DNA of 64,000 nucleotides from Geothrix rubra (GCF_030268065.1 NZ_BSDD01000002.1:310001-374000); one strand, 5' to 3'; shown: positions 38,041-47,600, numbered from the stretch's first letter. Notes: generated by a model not told the origin, from the sequence alone. Numbers and translations: made by a program.

Positions 38041-38053
38041 TTGCATTATGCAA
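38041..38053. promoter_or_regulatory. Perfect palindrome upstream of the activator gene
   Basis: TTGCAT-T-ATGCAA, 13 bp, lies 15-27 bp before the activator ATG, at or near its ribosome-binding region or promoter. A likely autoregulatory site. Confidence 0.45.
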
Positions 38054-38161
38054 CTCCGAATCCTCCGGCCTGCCGCGAAGCCCCGGATCCGCCCTGAGAT
38101 GTGACCGTTGCCCGCCCCGCCGCTGGGACCCGGGCCGTAAAAAGGGAGGGGCACTAAACCG

Positions 38162-38203
38162 TGTACGACAAACTTCGTTGACTACGACGAAGACTGTCGT
38201 ACA
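38162..38203 (+). promoter_or_regulatory. BlaI-type operator overlapping the blaI-like promoter
   Basis: Outer arms TGTACGACA (38162-38170) and TGTCGTACA (38195-38203) enclose a second inverted repeat CTTCGT/ACGAAG (38173-38192). TTGACT (38178-38183), 16 bp, and TACATT (38200-38205) form a promoter inside it. A dimer on the operator would block RNA polymerase, the known mode of BlaI/MecI. Confidence 0.75.
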
Positions 38204-38234
38204 TTCGGGACATCCCCTTCCGGAGCCCTTCCCC

Positions 38235-38618
38235 ATGCCGCCCATCCCCCGCCCCACCGACGCCGAGCTGGCCATCCTGAGGGTCCTCTGGGACCGGGGC
38301 CCCAGCACGGTCCGGCAGGTCTTCGAGGTGCTCTCGGCGGAGCGGGACCTGGGCTACACCACGGTCCTGAAGATGCTCCAGATCATGGACGAGAAGGGCC
38401 TGGTGCGGCGGGACGACTCCGAGCGCACCCACGTCTTCAGCGCCCGGCAGTCCCAGACCGAGACCCAGCGCCACCTCGTGGGGGACCTGCTGGACAAGGC
38501 CTTCGGCGGCTCGGCCACGAACCTCGTCATGCAGGCCCTGGCCACCCGCCGGGCCAGCCGGGAGGAGCTGGAGGAGATCCGGAAACTCATCGACTCGGCC
38601 GAAGGAGGGCAACCATGA
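38235..38618 (+). CDS. BlaI/MecI-family transcriptional repressor
   Basis: The protein has 127 residues. The winged-helix part begins PTDAELAILRVLWDRGPSTVRQVFEVL and continues YTTVLKMLQIMDEKGLVRRDDSERTHVF, typical of penicillinase repressors. A helical dimerisation region follows (LLDKAFGGSATNLVMQAL). Such repressors are inactivated by proteolysis after a signal through the BlaR1 partner. The stop overlaps the blaR1-like start as ATGA. It sits behind a palindromic operator. No beta-lactamase gene is nearby, so the regulated trait is unknown. Confidence 0.93.
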   Translation: MPPIPRPTDAELAILRVLWDRGPSTVRQVFEVLSAERDLGYTTVLKMLQIMDEKGLVRRDDSERTHVFSARQSQTETQRHLVGDLLDKAFGGSATNLVMQALATRRASREELEEIRKLIDSAEGGQP

Positions 38619-40456
38619 ACCCCCTGCTCCAGCTTGTCCGGGCACCCTGGGCCGAGGCCCTGGGCTGGTCCCTCCTCCACTTCCTCTGGCAGGGCGCCCT
38701 CCTGGGGGGCCTGGCCTGGGGAGGGCTGGCCCTTCTGCGGGGCGCCAGCGCCAGGGCCCGCTACGCCGTGGCCTGCGCCGCCCTGCTGCTGATGGTGGCG
38801 GCCCCGGCCCTCACCTTCCTCCACCTGCGGGCCCAGGTCCCCGGCCCCGGCGGGGCGGCCCTCCGCCTCGTCGTGGAGGAGGGCGCCGCGGCCCCCGCCT
38901 CCCTGGGCCTGCGGGCCCGGATGGCGCTGGACCCGGTGCTGCCCTGGCTGCTGGCCGCCTGGGCCCTCGGCGTGGCGGTCCTGTCCCTCCGGTTCCTGGG
39001 GGGCTGGGTGCGCATCCAGCACTTGCGACGGCAGGGCGCCTCCCCCGTGGGCGCCGAATGGCACCTGATCCTCTCCCGGCTCTGCCGGGAGCTGAAGCTC
39101 ACGCGCACGGTGCGCCTGCTCCAGTCGGCGGCCGTGGAGGTGCCCACCGTCCTCGGGTGGCTGCGGCCCGTGATCCTGCTGCCCGCCTGCGCCCTCACGG
39201 GCCTGGCCCCCCTGCAGCTGGAAGCCGTCCTTGCCCACGAGCTGGCCCACATCCGCCGCGGCGACTTCGCCGTGAACCTGCTCCAGACCCTCGTGGAAGT
39301 GCTGCTCTTCTACCACCCCGCCGTGTGGTGGCTCTCCGGACGCATCCGGGCCGAACGTGAGCTCTGCTGCGACGACGTGGCCGCCGCCCTCTGCGGGGAT
39401 CCCCGCGTCCTCGCCCGCGCCCTGGCCGTACTGGAGGAGCTCCGCCTCCCCCATCCCCAGACCCCACCCACCCTGGCCCTCGCCGCCAATGGAGGTTCCC
39501 TCATGCACCGCATCCGCCACCTGCTCCAGCCTGCCCTTCCCCTCCCGCCCCGCGCCCGTGCCGGCGCGGCGGCCCTCCTCGCCGTGAGCCTCCTGGGCGC
39601 GGCCGGCGCCGCCCTGCAGGATCCCGCGCCCAAGCCGGCCCCTGCCCCCAAGGCCACCCCGAAGGAGAACCAGGTCCGCATGAAGGTCGTGGACGGCGAG
39701 CGCAACCTCGACGTCCGCCTCAGGGGAGAGGTGAAGGTAGACCCCGGCGCCCAGGATCCCGTGACGGTGGGGAAGGACGGCTCGCTGCGGATCGAGGAGC
39801 GGAAGGCGGGCAAGACCCGCGCCTACGCCGCCACCGCTGGCCAGCGCACCTACACCGTGGACGGCCAGGCGAAGCCCCTGGACGCGGACGGCGAGGCCTG
39901 GCTGCGCGGCGCCCTGAAGGATGTGCAGAAGGCGCAGACCGGCCGCGAGAAGGCCCGCCGGTTCGAGCGCCAGGCCCGCGAGATGGAGGCCCAGGCCAGG
40001 GTCATGGAGGCCCACGCGAAGGGCCTCCAGTTGAACCTGGAGAAGGAGCTCTCCCCCGAGGTCCAGGCCCGGGTGGAGGCGGCCGTCGCGAAGGCCCAGA
40101 AGGGGATCGAGGCCGCCCAGCGCATCCGCGTGGAAGTCCAGGAGGGCGACGACGGCGAGCCCCGCGTCTTCCTGCAGAAGGACGGCAAGGAGCAGCGGGT
40201 CATCGTGAAGCGCTTCCACCGGAAGGGCGAGGACGAGGACGAGGCCCGGGCCGAGATGGCCGAGCTGCAGGCCGAGATGGCGGCCCTCCGCGCGCGCATG
40301 GAGCAGCTCCGTGAGCGCCTGAGCCGCACGCCCGTGCCGGAGCCGCCGGCCCCGCCCGCGCCGCCCGCGCCCCCGGCGCCGCCGCGGGAGCTCCCGGCGC
40401 CCCCGCCCCCACCCCCGCCGCCGCCACCGCCGGCCCCCGAACCGCCGGAGAAGTGA
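38615..40456 (+). CDS. BlaR1/MecR1-like M56 membrane metallopeptidase with long coiled-coil tail
   Basis: The protein has 613 residues. Transmembrane helices lie at about 15-42, 48-68 and 108-128. The zinc-protease motif is HELAH (208-212), with a downstream Glu in RAERELCCDD. Another helix lies at about 317-337. The remaining 275 residues are not a penicillin-binding sensor domain. They hold a beta-rich stretch, a charged coiled coil (about 440-575, with repeated REMEAQARVMEAHAKGL-type heptads) and a Pro-rich end (PAPPAPPAPPAPP). The sensor role is therefore likely for something other than beta-lactam acylation. Coupled to the BlaI-like gene. Confidence 0.88.
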   Translation: MNPLLQLVRAPWAEALGWSLLHFLWQGALLGGLAWGGLALLRGASARARYAVACAALLLMVAAPALTFLHLRAQVPGPGGAALRLVVEEGAAAPASLGLRARMALDPVLPWLLAAWALGVAVLSLRFLGGWVRIQHLRRQGASPVGAEWHLILSRLCRELKLTRTVRLLQSAAVEVPTVLGWLRPVILLPACALTGLAPLQLEAVLAHELAHIRRGDFAVNLLQTLVEVLLFYHPAVWWLSGRIRAERELCCDDVAAALCGDPRVLARALAVLEELRLPHPQTPPTLALAANGGSLMHRIRHLLQPALPLPPRARAGAAALLAVSLLGAAGAALQDPAPKPAPAPKATPKENQVRMKVVDGERNLDVRLRGEVKVDPGAQDPVTVGKDGSLRIEERKAGKTRAYAATAGQRTYTVDGQAKPLDADGEAWLRGALKDVQKAQTGREKARRFERQAREMEAQARVMEAHAKGLQLNLEKELSPEVQARVEAAVAKAQKGIEAAQRIRVEVQEGDDGEPRVFLQKDGKEQRVIVKRFHRKGEDEDEARAEMAELQAEMAALRARMEQLRERLSRTPVPEPPAPPAPPAPPAPPRELPAPPPPPPPPPPPAPEPPEK

Positions 40457-40477
40457 CCCGGCGCGGCCCCGCCCAGG

Positions 40478-40500
40478 AACGGCCCGCCCCGCGGGCCGTT
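40478..40500. terminator. Bidirectional hairpin between blaR1-like gene and dinG
   Basis: Perfect 10-bp arms AACGGCCCGC / GCGGGCCGTT around CCC. It ends 1 bp before the dinG stop on the other strand, so dinG would need to end within the stem base. Confidence 0.75.
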
Positions 40501-40501
40501 C

Positions 40502-42550
40502 TTACAGGAGGTGGAGGAAGGCCTCCACCCGCTCCCAGTCGCGCGTCACGGGGAAGGGCGGCAGGGCGGCGCGGACCTGGGCGGCGTAGCGCTTCCCGCC
40601 GGGATCCTCGCGGGGGAGCATCAGGCGGGGATCCAGCACCGCCACCACGCCGCGGTCGTCCCGCGTGCGGATGAGGCGGCCCAGGCCCTGCTTCAGCTTC
40701 AGGGTCATCATGGGCACCTGGATGCCCACGAAGCCGAGCCCCTCGCGCTGGGCGTCGGCCTCGCGGATGCGGGCCTGCAGCAGCGGGTCGTCCGGCGGCG
40801 CGAAGGGCAGGGACGCCACCACCACCAGGCTGAGGGCCTCCCCCGGCAGGTCCACGCCCTGCCAGAAGCTGGCCAGGCCCAGCAGCGCCGCCGAGGGCGT
40901 GGTGCGGAAGCGCTCCAGCAGCTGGGTGCGGGAGAGGCCGTCGCCCTGCACGAAGAAGGTGAGCTCGGGCAGGGCCTCCTTCAGCCGGGGCTGGAAGGCC
41001 GCCAGCATCTTGCGGCTGGTGAAGAGCAGCAGGGCGCGGCCGCGGCTGGCCCGCAGGAGGCGCTCCATGGCGTCGAGGGAGGCCTCCACCCAGGCGGGAT
41101 CGCCCACGCCGCCGGAGCCGGCGCGGCGCTCGGGCAGGCCGGGCGGCACGAAGAGCAGACCCTGGGCTTCGAAGTCGAAGGGGCTCACCACGTGCTCCGC
41201 CGTCTCCACCTCGGGCCGCGTGAGGCCCAGGCGCAGCCCCAGCCCATTGAAGCCGCGGCCGTCCCGCAGGGTGGCGCTGGTCATCACCACGGTCTCGAAC
41301 CCCCTGCGGATGTGCTGGTGGAAGAAGGGGCGCACGTCCACGGGGTTGGACTTGAAGTGCACGAGGTTCGGCCCCTCGCGGCTCAGGGTGGACACCCAGC
41401 CGGGCGGCTGGGCGAAGATCTGCTCCATGCGGGAGAAGGCCGTGCCCACCCGCTCCGCGAGGCGGCCCCAGAGGGGGTTGTCCGCCTCCGCCACCGCCAG
41501 GCGCCGCACCTCCATCCAGAGCGGATGGCCCGACTCCACCCAGGCGCCGACGGCATCCGCCAGGGCCTTCAGCTCGGCGGTGGCGCCCAGGAGGGGTTGC
41601 ACGCCGGCGTCCATGGGCACCCAGGCCATGAGGTCGCCCCAGGACCGTTCCCAGGCCCCCAGCAGCGTGGCCAGCCCGGCGCCCGGGCCGGCGGCGGCCT
41701 CGCGCAGGTCGGTGAAGAGGAGGTGCATGGCACGGCTTGACCACGCCTCGGAGCAGCTCTCCGTGAGCTGCTCCTCCAGGTCGTGGGCCTCGTCGAGGAT
41801 GAGCACCGGCGCGTCCGGCAGCACCTGGCCGAAGGCGGATTCCCGCAGCACCCGGTCCGCCAGCAGCAGGGCGTGGTTCACGATGATGAGGTCGGCCTCC
41901 GCCACCTCCTGGCGCAGCCTGGTGAGGAAGCAGTCCTCGTAGCGGGGGCACTGGCGGCCCGTGCAGCGCTCGGCCCGGGCGTTCACCTTGTCCCACAGGG
42001 GCGACTCGCCCTCGCCGAAGCGGCCCAGCCCCTCGCGGTCGCCGTCCTGTGTCTCCAGGGCCCAGCGCTGCAGGGCCATCCAGAGCTGCTGGTCCGTACG
42101 GGTCATCTCGGCGGGCGGCGCCTCCCGCACCTGCTCCCAGGCGGCGCGACACAGGTAGTTGGCCCGGCCCTTGGCCAGCACGGCCTTCACGGGGCGGCCG
42201 AGGATGCCGGCGGCCCGGGGCACGTCCTCCTCCAGGAGCTGGCGCTGGAGCTGCTTGGTGCGGGTGGCCACCAGCACGGGCGTCCGCCCGGCGGCCAGGG
42301 CCGGCACCAGGTAGCCCAGGCTCTTGCCCGTGCCCGTGCCCGCTTCCACGGCCTGGAGCACGGCATCGGGCCGGGCGTCCGGTTCCGCCCCGGCGTTCCG
42401 CCAGGCCTGGAAGGACGCGGCCCCATCCACCACGGCGTTGTGCACCAGCTCCGCCATGCGCCGCTGGCCGGGCCGGTCCTCCGCCCCCGGGAAGCAGGCG
42501 AAGATCCGTCCCTCCGGCGGGGCGAAGTAGCGGTCCATGGGGTGCGCCAT
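40502..42550 (-). CDS. DinG-family ATP-dependent DNA helicase
   Basis: The protein has 682 residues, superfamily 2, XPD-like. Walker A is EAGTGTGKSLGYL. Iron-sulfur cluster cysteines are in YLCRAAWEQ and CTGRQCPRYEDC (C-x4-C-x5-C type). The DEAH box is ILDEAHDLEEQ, with ALLLADR-type INHALL before it. C-terminal helicase motifs include FTSRKMLAAF and QGLGRLIRTRDDRGVV. It unwinds 5'-3', including R-loops and forked DNA in repair. The start is uncertain: ATG 42550 and ATG 42538 both lack a good Shine-Dalgarno, and GTG 42592 is possible. Confidence 0.9.
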   Translation of the reverse strand: MAHPMDRYFAPPEGRIFACFPGAEDRPGQRRMAELVHNAVVDGAASFQAWRNAGAEPDARPDAVLQAVEAGTGTGKSLGYLVPALAAGRTPVLVATRTKQLQRQLLEEDVPRAAGILGRPVKAVLAKGRANYLCRAAWEQVREAPPAEMTRTDQQLWMALQRWALETQDGDREGLGRFGEGESPLWDKVNARAERCTGRQCPRYEDCFLTRLRQEVAEADLIIVNHALLLADRVLRESAFGQVLPDAPVLILDEAHDLEEQLTESCSEAWSSRAMHLLFTDLREAAAGPGAGLATLLGAWERSWGDLMAWVPMDAGVQPLLGATAELKALADAVGAWVESGHPLWMEVRRLAVAEADNPLWGRLAERVGTAFSRMEQIFAQPPGWVSTLSREGPNLVHFKSNPVDVRPFFHQHIRRGFETVVMTSATLRDGRGFNGLGLRLGLTRPEVETAEHVVSPFDFEAQGLLFVPPGLPERRAGSGGVGDPAWVEASLDAMERLLRASRGRALLLFTSRKMLAAFQPRLKEALPELTFFVQGDGLSRTQLLERFRTTPSAALLGLASFWQGVDLPGEALSLVVVASLPFAPPDDPLLQARIREADAQREGLGFVGIQVPMMTLKLKQGLGRLIRTRDDRGVVAVLDPRLMLPREDPGGKRYAAQVRAALPPFPVTRDWERVEAFLHLL

Positions 42551-42667
42551 CCGACCAGTGTGGACCAAGGGCGTAAAAAGGGCGAACGCCACCGCCCGTG
42601 TGGGTCGCGGGGATCCGTGAGGCCTCGGCGCCTGGGACAGGCTCCGCCTGATCCAGGCGCGGGGTCC

Positions 42668-42710
42668 AAGGGGGACGCAGAGGCGGCGCAGTCGCCGGGC
42701 GGTCCCCCTT
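42668..42710 (-). terminator. Hairpin after rlmH
   Basis: Arms AAGGGGGAC (42668-42676) and GTCCCCCTT (42702-42710) enclose a smaller GGCG...CGCC stem, directly after the rlmH stop on the minus strand. Confidence 0.6.
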
Positions 42711-42712
42711 GA

Positions 42713-43171
42713 TTATTTGTGGTAGGTCTTCCCCCGCAGGATGGTGAAGGCGCGGTAGAGCTGCTCCAGGAGCATCACCCGGCTCAGCTCGTGGGGGAAG
42801 GTCAGGGGCGAGAGGCTGACCTGCTCGCGGACCTCGGCCTTCAGGGCCGGATCAAACCCGTGGCTGCTCCCGAGGACGAAGGCCAGGCCCTCCCCCCGGT
42901 CCATGCGCTCCCCCAGCCACCGGGCGAGGGCCTCGCTGTCGCGGAGTTTTCCGTCCGGCGTGAGCAGGACCGGGCAGGTCACGCCCTGGAGCCTGGCCCG
43001 GATGCGGGTGGCCTCCTCCTTCAGCGCCCGGGCCGGTTCTCCTTTCCCCTCCGCCAGTTCCGTCACCTCCACCCGGGCGTAGGGGCGGAGCATGTCCAGG
43101 TAGTGACGGGCCAGGTCGCGGCAGGGGTCCAGGCGCAGGCGGCCGAGGGCGATCAGGTCGAGGGGGTACAT
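42713..43171 (-). CDS. rlmH: 23S rRNA (pseudouridine1915-N3)-methyltransferase RlmH
   Basis: The protein has 152 residues of the SPOUT fold. Key segments are the SAM-binding knot VLLTPDGKLRDSEALA and FVLGSSHGFD, and the invariant end LTFPHELSRVMLLEQLYRAFTILRGKTYHK (key part: RAFTI...YHK). It methylates the pseudouridine in helix 69 of 23S rRNA on the assembled ribosome. ATG 43171 is preferred over longer frames because it gives the family N-terminus and has AGGGA upstream. It is followed by a hairpin and then dinG. Confidence 0.95.
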   Translation of the reverse strand: MYPLDLIALGRLRLDPCRDLARHYLDMLRPYARVEVTELAEGKGEPARALKEEATRIRARLQGVTCPVLLTPDGKLRDSEALARWLGERMDRGEGLAFVLGSSHGFDPALKAEVREQVSLSPLTFPHELSRVMLLEQLYRAFTILRGKTYHK

Positions 43172-43283
43172 GGATCCCTTGCGTAGCGATACTGGAGCCC
43201 GATGTGATGAATACCCCTTGGCAGGGGCGCGGGTTGGCGGGACCATCCTCACGTACCCAAGCCCCAGTCACGGAGGTGTCACA

Positions 43284-43895
43284 GTGCGACGCTCGATGCT
43301 ACTCCCTCTCACGGCCCTGGTGATGGCACCGGTCTTCATCGGATGCGGGAGCAACATCCCGACGACCCCGCCCCCGGCCGCGAAGGAGCCCTACGACCTG
43401 CTGCAGAACCTGCGCTACCTGGCGGTCCGCAAGGACTTCCCGCAGGCCGCGCTGATCGCGCCCATCACGCCGGACGTGGTGTTCCCCTCCGCCATGCAGC
43501 TGCACAAGGCCGCCAAGCAGATGGGTCTCACCCTCACGCCCGAGGAGCTGAAGGGCCTGGGCATCGACGAGAAGCTGGCCGCCAAGCTCGATGACCTGCC
43601 GGGCAGCGGCACCGACGACTACAGCATCAAGGACGCCCGCCTGGCCTTCAACGCCGGCATCTACCGCCTCCTGAAGGGCCTCACCCCGAAGTCCTGGGAG
43701 AAGATCGATAGCATGGGCATCACCGACAACCAGGCCGGCCGCCAGTTCGGCTCCCAGACCACGGTCAAGGACATGACCCTCGGCTTCGGCGGCCAGAAGA
43801 TCATGACCGTCAGCTGCCTCAAGAAGCCCGACGGCAGCTGGGGCATCTCCTTCATCCGCTACGAAGTGGGCCTCCAGGGCATCAAGCAGGACTGA
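43284..43895 (+). CDS. Lipoprotein of unknown function
   Basis: The protein has 203 residues starting at GTG 43284, with GGAGGTG upstream. The signal peptide ends in a lipobox (APVFIGCGSN). After a Pro-rich spacer the body contains an alpha-helical part (LHKAAKQMGLTLTPEELKGLGIDEKLAAKL) and a beta-rich end (TLGFGGQKIMTVSCLKKPDGSWGISFIRYEVGLQ). I do not recognise the family. It is divergent from rlmH and followed by a 9-bp hairpin. Confidence 0.78.
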   Translation: MRRSMLLPLTALVMAPVFIGCGSNIPTTPPPAAKEPYDLLQNLRYLAVRKDFPQAALIAPITPDVVFPSAMQLHKAAKQMGLTLTPEELKGLGIDEKLAAKLDDLPGSGTDDYSIKDARLAFNAGIYRLLKGLTPKSWEKIDSMGITDNQAGRQFGSQTTVKDMTLGFGGQKIMTVSCLKKPDGSWGISFIRYEVGLQGIKQD

Positions 43896-43912
43896 GTCCG
43901 CCGCGTTCTCCG

Positions 43913-43936
43913 GGCCCCCCGCAGCGCCGGGGGGCC
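43913..43936 (+). terminator. Hairpin after the GTG-start lipoprotein gene
   Basis: Arms GGCCCCCCG / CGGGGGGCC with a CAGCGC loop, 17 bp after the stop. Confidence 0.65.
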
Positions 43937-44000
43937 TGGCGCGTACGCCCTTTCGCGCCTGCTATCCTGGGGCCACGCACGGGACCACGCGGGAGGCGCC

Positions 44001-45248
<1,248 letters not shown>

Positions 45249-45355
45249 GTCAAGGGATACCCGCATCCTTTTGGGGTGGCATTTCCTTGTACCGCCTGGG
45301 AAAATCGGAGGTGATGCCGGGGGGGCGTCCCGAAACAACCCGGCCGGGAGGATCC

Positions 45356-46411
45356 ATGTCCAAGAAGAACGTCGTGCACGTCGTCGGCACCGGCACCATC
45401 GGCGAGCCGCTCATCGGCCTCCTCACCGAGTTCCAGAAGGAGCTGGGCATCGACGAGGTGACCTTCCACAAGAACAGCGTGAACGAGCGTCCCAAGGTGA
45501 AGGCCCTCCTGAAGCGCGGCGCCAAGCTGGTGGTGGACGCGGACAAGGTGGAGGGCTTCCGGGCCTGGGGCATCGAGCCCGCCATGCTGCACGACCAGGC
45601 CCTGGAAGAGGCCACCGTGGTCATCGACTGCAGCCCCAAGGGCCTCGACATGAAGGAGAAGCTCTACTCCAAGTACGAGCACAACACCAAGGGCTTCATC
45701 GCCCAGGGCAGCGAGTTCGGCTTCGGCACCATGTACGCCCGCGGCATCAACGACGAGGTGCTCAAGAAGAGCGGCCAGTACGTCCAGGTCGTGAGCTGCA
45801 ACACCCACAACCTCTCCTGCATCATCGACACCCTGGCCCTGGGCGACGGCGAGGACAACCTGCTCGAGGGCAGCTTCGTCTGCATGCGCCGCGCCAACGA
45901 CATCAGCCAGGTGAAGGACTTCAGCCCCGCGCCCCAGGTGGGCAGCCACAAGGACGGCAAGTTCGGCACCCACCACGCCCGCGACGCCTACCACCTGTTC
46001 CAGACCAAGGGCATCGAGCTGAACCTCTTCAGCAGCGCCGTGAAGCTGCCCACCCAGTACATGCACAGCCTCTGGTTCGACCTGCGCCTGAAGCGCCCCA
46101 CCACCCTCGAGGCCCTCAAGAAGCGCATCAAGGCCAACGACCGCATCGCCGTCACCGAGAAGAAGGATGCCAACACCGTCTTCTCCTTCGGCCGCGACCA
46201 GGGGCACTTCGGCCGCATCCTCAACCAGACCGTGATCCCCCTCAGCACCCTCACCATGCCCAGCGAACACCGGCTGGTGGGCTTCTGCTTCACCCCCCAG
46301 GACGGCAACAGCCTCCTCTCCAGCGTGGCCGCCGCCCTGCGCTTCCTCCACCCCGAGGACTTCGAGCAGCGCCTGCAGGTGCTGAAGCCGTACTTCTTCG
46401 ACGAAGTGTAG
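45356..46411 (+). CDS. gap: Type II (archaeal-type) glyceraldehyde-3-phosphate dehydrogenase
   Basis: The enzyme has 351 residues. The N-terminal Rossmann segment is VVHVVGTGTIGEPLIG, and the catalytic Cys148 lies in VVSCNTHNLSC, the type II signature (type I has S-C-T-T-N). DCSPKGLDMKEKL and HHARDAYHLFQT also fit type II proteins, which are typical of archaea and sporadic in bacteria. It oxidises G3P to 1,3-bisphosphoglycerate with NAD(P)+. The ATG has GGGAGGA upstream. Two hairpins follow the stop. Confidence 0.9.
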   Translation: MSKKNVVHVVGTGTIGEPLIGLLTEFQKELGIDEVTFHKNSVNERPKVKALLKRGAKLVVDADKVEGFRAWGIEPAMLHDQALEEATVVIDCSPKGLDMKEKLYSKYEHNTKGFIAQGSEFGFGTMYARGINDEVLKKSGQYVQVVSCNTHNLSCIIDTLALGDGEDNLLEGSFVCMRRANDISQVKDFSPAPQVGSHKDGKFGTHHARDAYHLFQTKGIELNLFSSAVKLPTQYMHSLWFDLRLKRPTTLEALKKRIKANDRIAVTEKKDANTVFSFGRDQGHFGRILNQTVIPLSTLTMPSEHRLVGFCFTPQDGNSLLSSVAAALRFLHPEDFEQRLQVLKPYFFDEV

Positions 46412-46414
46412 AGG

Positions 46415-46466
46415 CTCGGATCGCTGCGCGATCCGAGTTAAAAGGGCCCGCGATGCGGGCCCTTTT
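46415..46466 (+). terminator. Double hairpin terminator after gap
   Basis: First stem CTCGGATCGC / GCGATCCGAG (46415-46437), second AAAAGGGCCCGC / GCGGGCCCTTTT (46440-46466). The second has the T-tail of an intrinsic terminator. Confidence 0.9.
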
Positions 46467-46522
46467 CATCGCACGCTTTTACCACCTCGGGCCGCTCCGC
46501 GGCCCGAGCCGGGAGCGGAACC

Positions 46523-47101
46523 ATGGACTTGAACGCCCCTCCCGATCGCGCCGCCTGCAGCCTCCTGGGTTGCCTGCTGGTCCGCGAGGAGGTCATCCTG
46601 CGCATCACGGAGGTGGAGGCCTACGGGGGGCCGGAGGACAGCGCCAGCCATGCACGGCACGGTCGCACGGCCCGCAACGCGGTGATGTGGGGGCCCGCGG
46701 GCCGGGCCTACCTCTACTTCTGCTACGGCGTGCACTGGATGCTGAACGTGGCCACGGGGCCCGAGGGCGCCCCCTCGGCGGTGCTCATCCGCGGCGCCGA
46801 GGTGGTGGCGGGCCTGGAGACCGTCCTCGCGCGCCGGGGGGCCGCCCGGGCCACGCCCGGACTCTGTACCGGCCCCGGGAAGGTGGCCCAGGCCCTGGGC
46901 CTGGACCGCGCCTTCAACGGCCACGACCTGACGACCGAGGGCGGGCTCGCCCTGCGGCCCGGTCCTCCGCCCGCCACCATCCTCGCGGGTCCCCGGCTCG
47001 GCATCGCCTATGCCACCCCCGAGGATCAGGTCCGCCCCTGGCGCTTCGCCGACGGCGCCAGCCGGGCCGTGGCCCGGCGGAAGGCCCTCGCGCCCTTGTG
47101 A
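46523..47101 (+). CDS. 3-methyladenine (alkyladenine) DNA glycosylase, AAG/MPG family
   Basis: The protein has 192 residues and excises alkylated purines in base excision repair. Family motifs: ITEVEAYGGPEDSASHARHGRTARNAVMWG (catalytic Glu in EVEAY, H-A-x-x-G-x-T-x-R-N) and GRAYLYFCYGVHWMLNVAT. GLCTGPGKVAQALGLDRAFNGHDL continues the fold. The N-terminus is short but starts normally for bacterial members. GGGAG lies upstream of ATG. It ends just before the tmRNA gene. Confidence 0.94.
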   Translation: MDLNAPPDRAACSLLGCLLVREEVILRITEVEAYGGPEDSASHARHGRTARNAVMWGPAGRAYLYFCYGVHWMLNVATGPEGAPSAVLIRGAEVVAGLETVLARRGAARATPGLCTGPGKVAQALGLDRAFNGHDLTTEGGLALRPGPPPATILAGPRLGIAYATPEDQVRPWRFADGASRAVARRKALAPL

Positions 47102-47124
47102 AGGCGGCCCGCCGGTCCCATACT
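47096..47124 (+). promoter_or_regulatory. Candidate promoter of tmRNA
   Basis: TTGTGA (47096-47101), 17 bp, CATACT (47119-47124), overlapping the glycosylase stop. It would give about 50 nt of 5' leader to be trimmed from the tmRNA precursor. Confidence 0.35.
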
Positions 47125-47181
47125 CGATCTCCCCACAGCCGCATCCTCGCGGGGATCGGTTTCGTGGGCGATCAGTGCAAC

Positions 47182-47572
47182 GGGGGTGACCGGTTTCGAC
47201 AGGTCATGAACCCGGGTGCCTGGTGCAGGCGGGGGTTGGACGGCTGGCCCCCTCATCAAGCCGCCCAAATCAAACTGCCAACGATAACTTCGAACTGGCT
47301 CTCGCTGCCTAGGGCAACCTAGGCTCCGAGCGAGTCCCCGGGATCTCTGGGTACCGGGCTCGTTAAACCCCTGAAAGGGTGGCTTCGGCCTGCCGGACAG
47401 GGCACCAGATGGGCCGCCCCGACGCCCCCTGAGGGCGGCCGAGACCTGGGGGCACACGTCCCGAGCGGCTCGTCCGTTCCCCGCCGGGAGGTTCCAAGAG
47501 CGGACCAAGCCTGTGGAAGAGCCGCCATCCGGCATGTCTTGGACGTGGGTTCGACTCCCACCACCTCCACCA
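47182..47572 (+). ncRNA. ssrA: tmRNA (SsrA), one-piece
   Basis: The mature ends pair GGGGGTG with CACCTCC followed by ACCA. The 5' part reads GGGGGTGACCGGTTTCGACA, and the 3' end contains GGTTCGACTCCCACCACC with an encoded CCA. The tag reading frame is at 47277-47312: resume codon GCC, then AAC GAT AAC TTC GAA and so on, giving ANDNFELALAA and a TAG stop. Length is 391 nt. It rescues stalled ribosomes and tags products for proteolysis. The end -LAA is the usual ClpX degron. Confidence 0.97.
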
Positions 47573-47579
47573 AGGGAGA

Positions 47580-47600
47580 GCCCCCGCCTGCGGGGGTTTT
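47580..47600 (+). terminator. Intrinsic terminator of tmRNA
   Basis: CCCCCGC / GCGGGGG with a CT loop and a TTTT tail, 8 bp after the encoded CCA. Confidence 0.9.

Noticed and set aside
40321-40450. CCG-rich tract as a CRISPR or tandem-repeat array
   Set aside because: It codes for the Pro-rich tail of the BlaR1-like protein. No spacer pattern is present.
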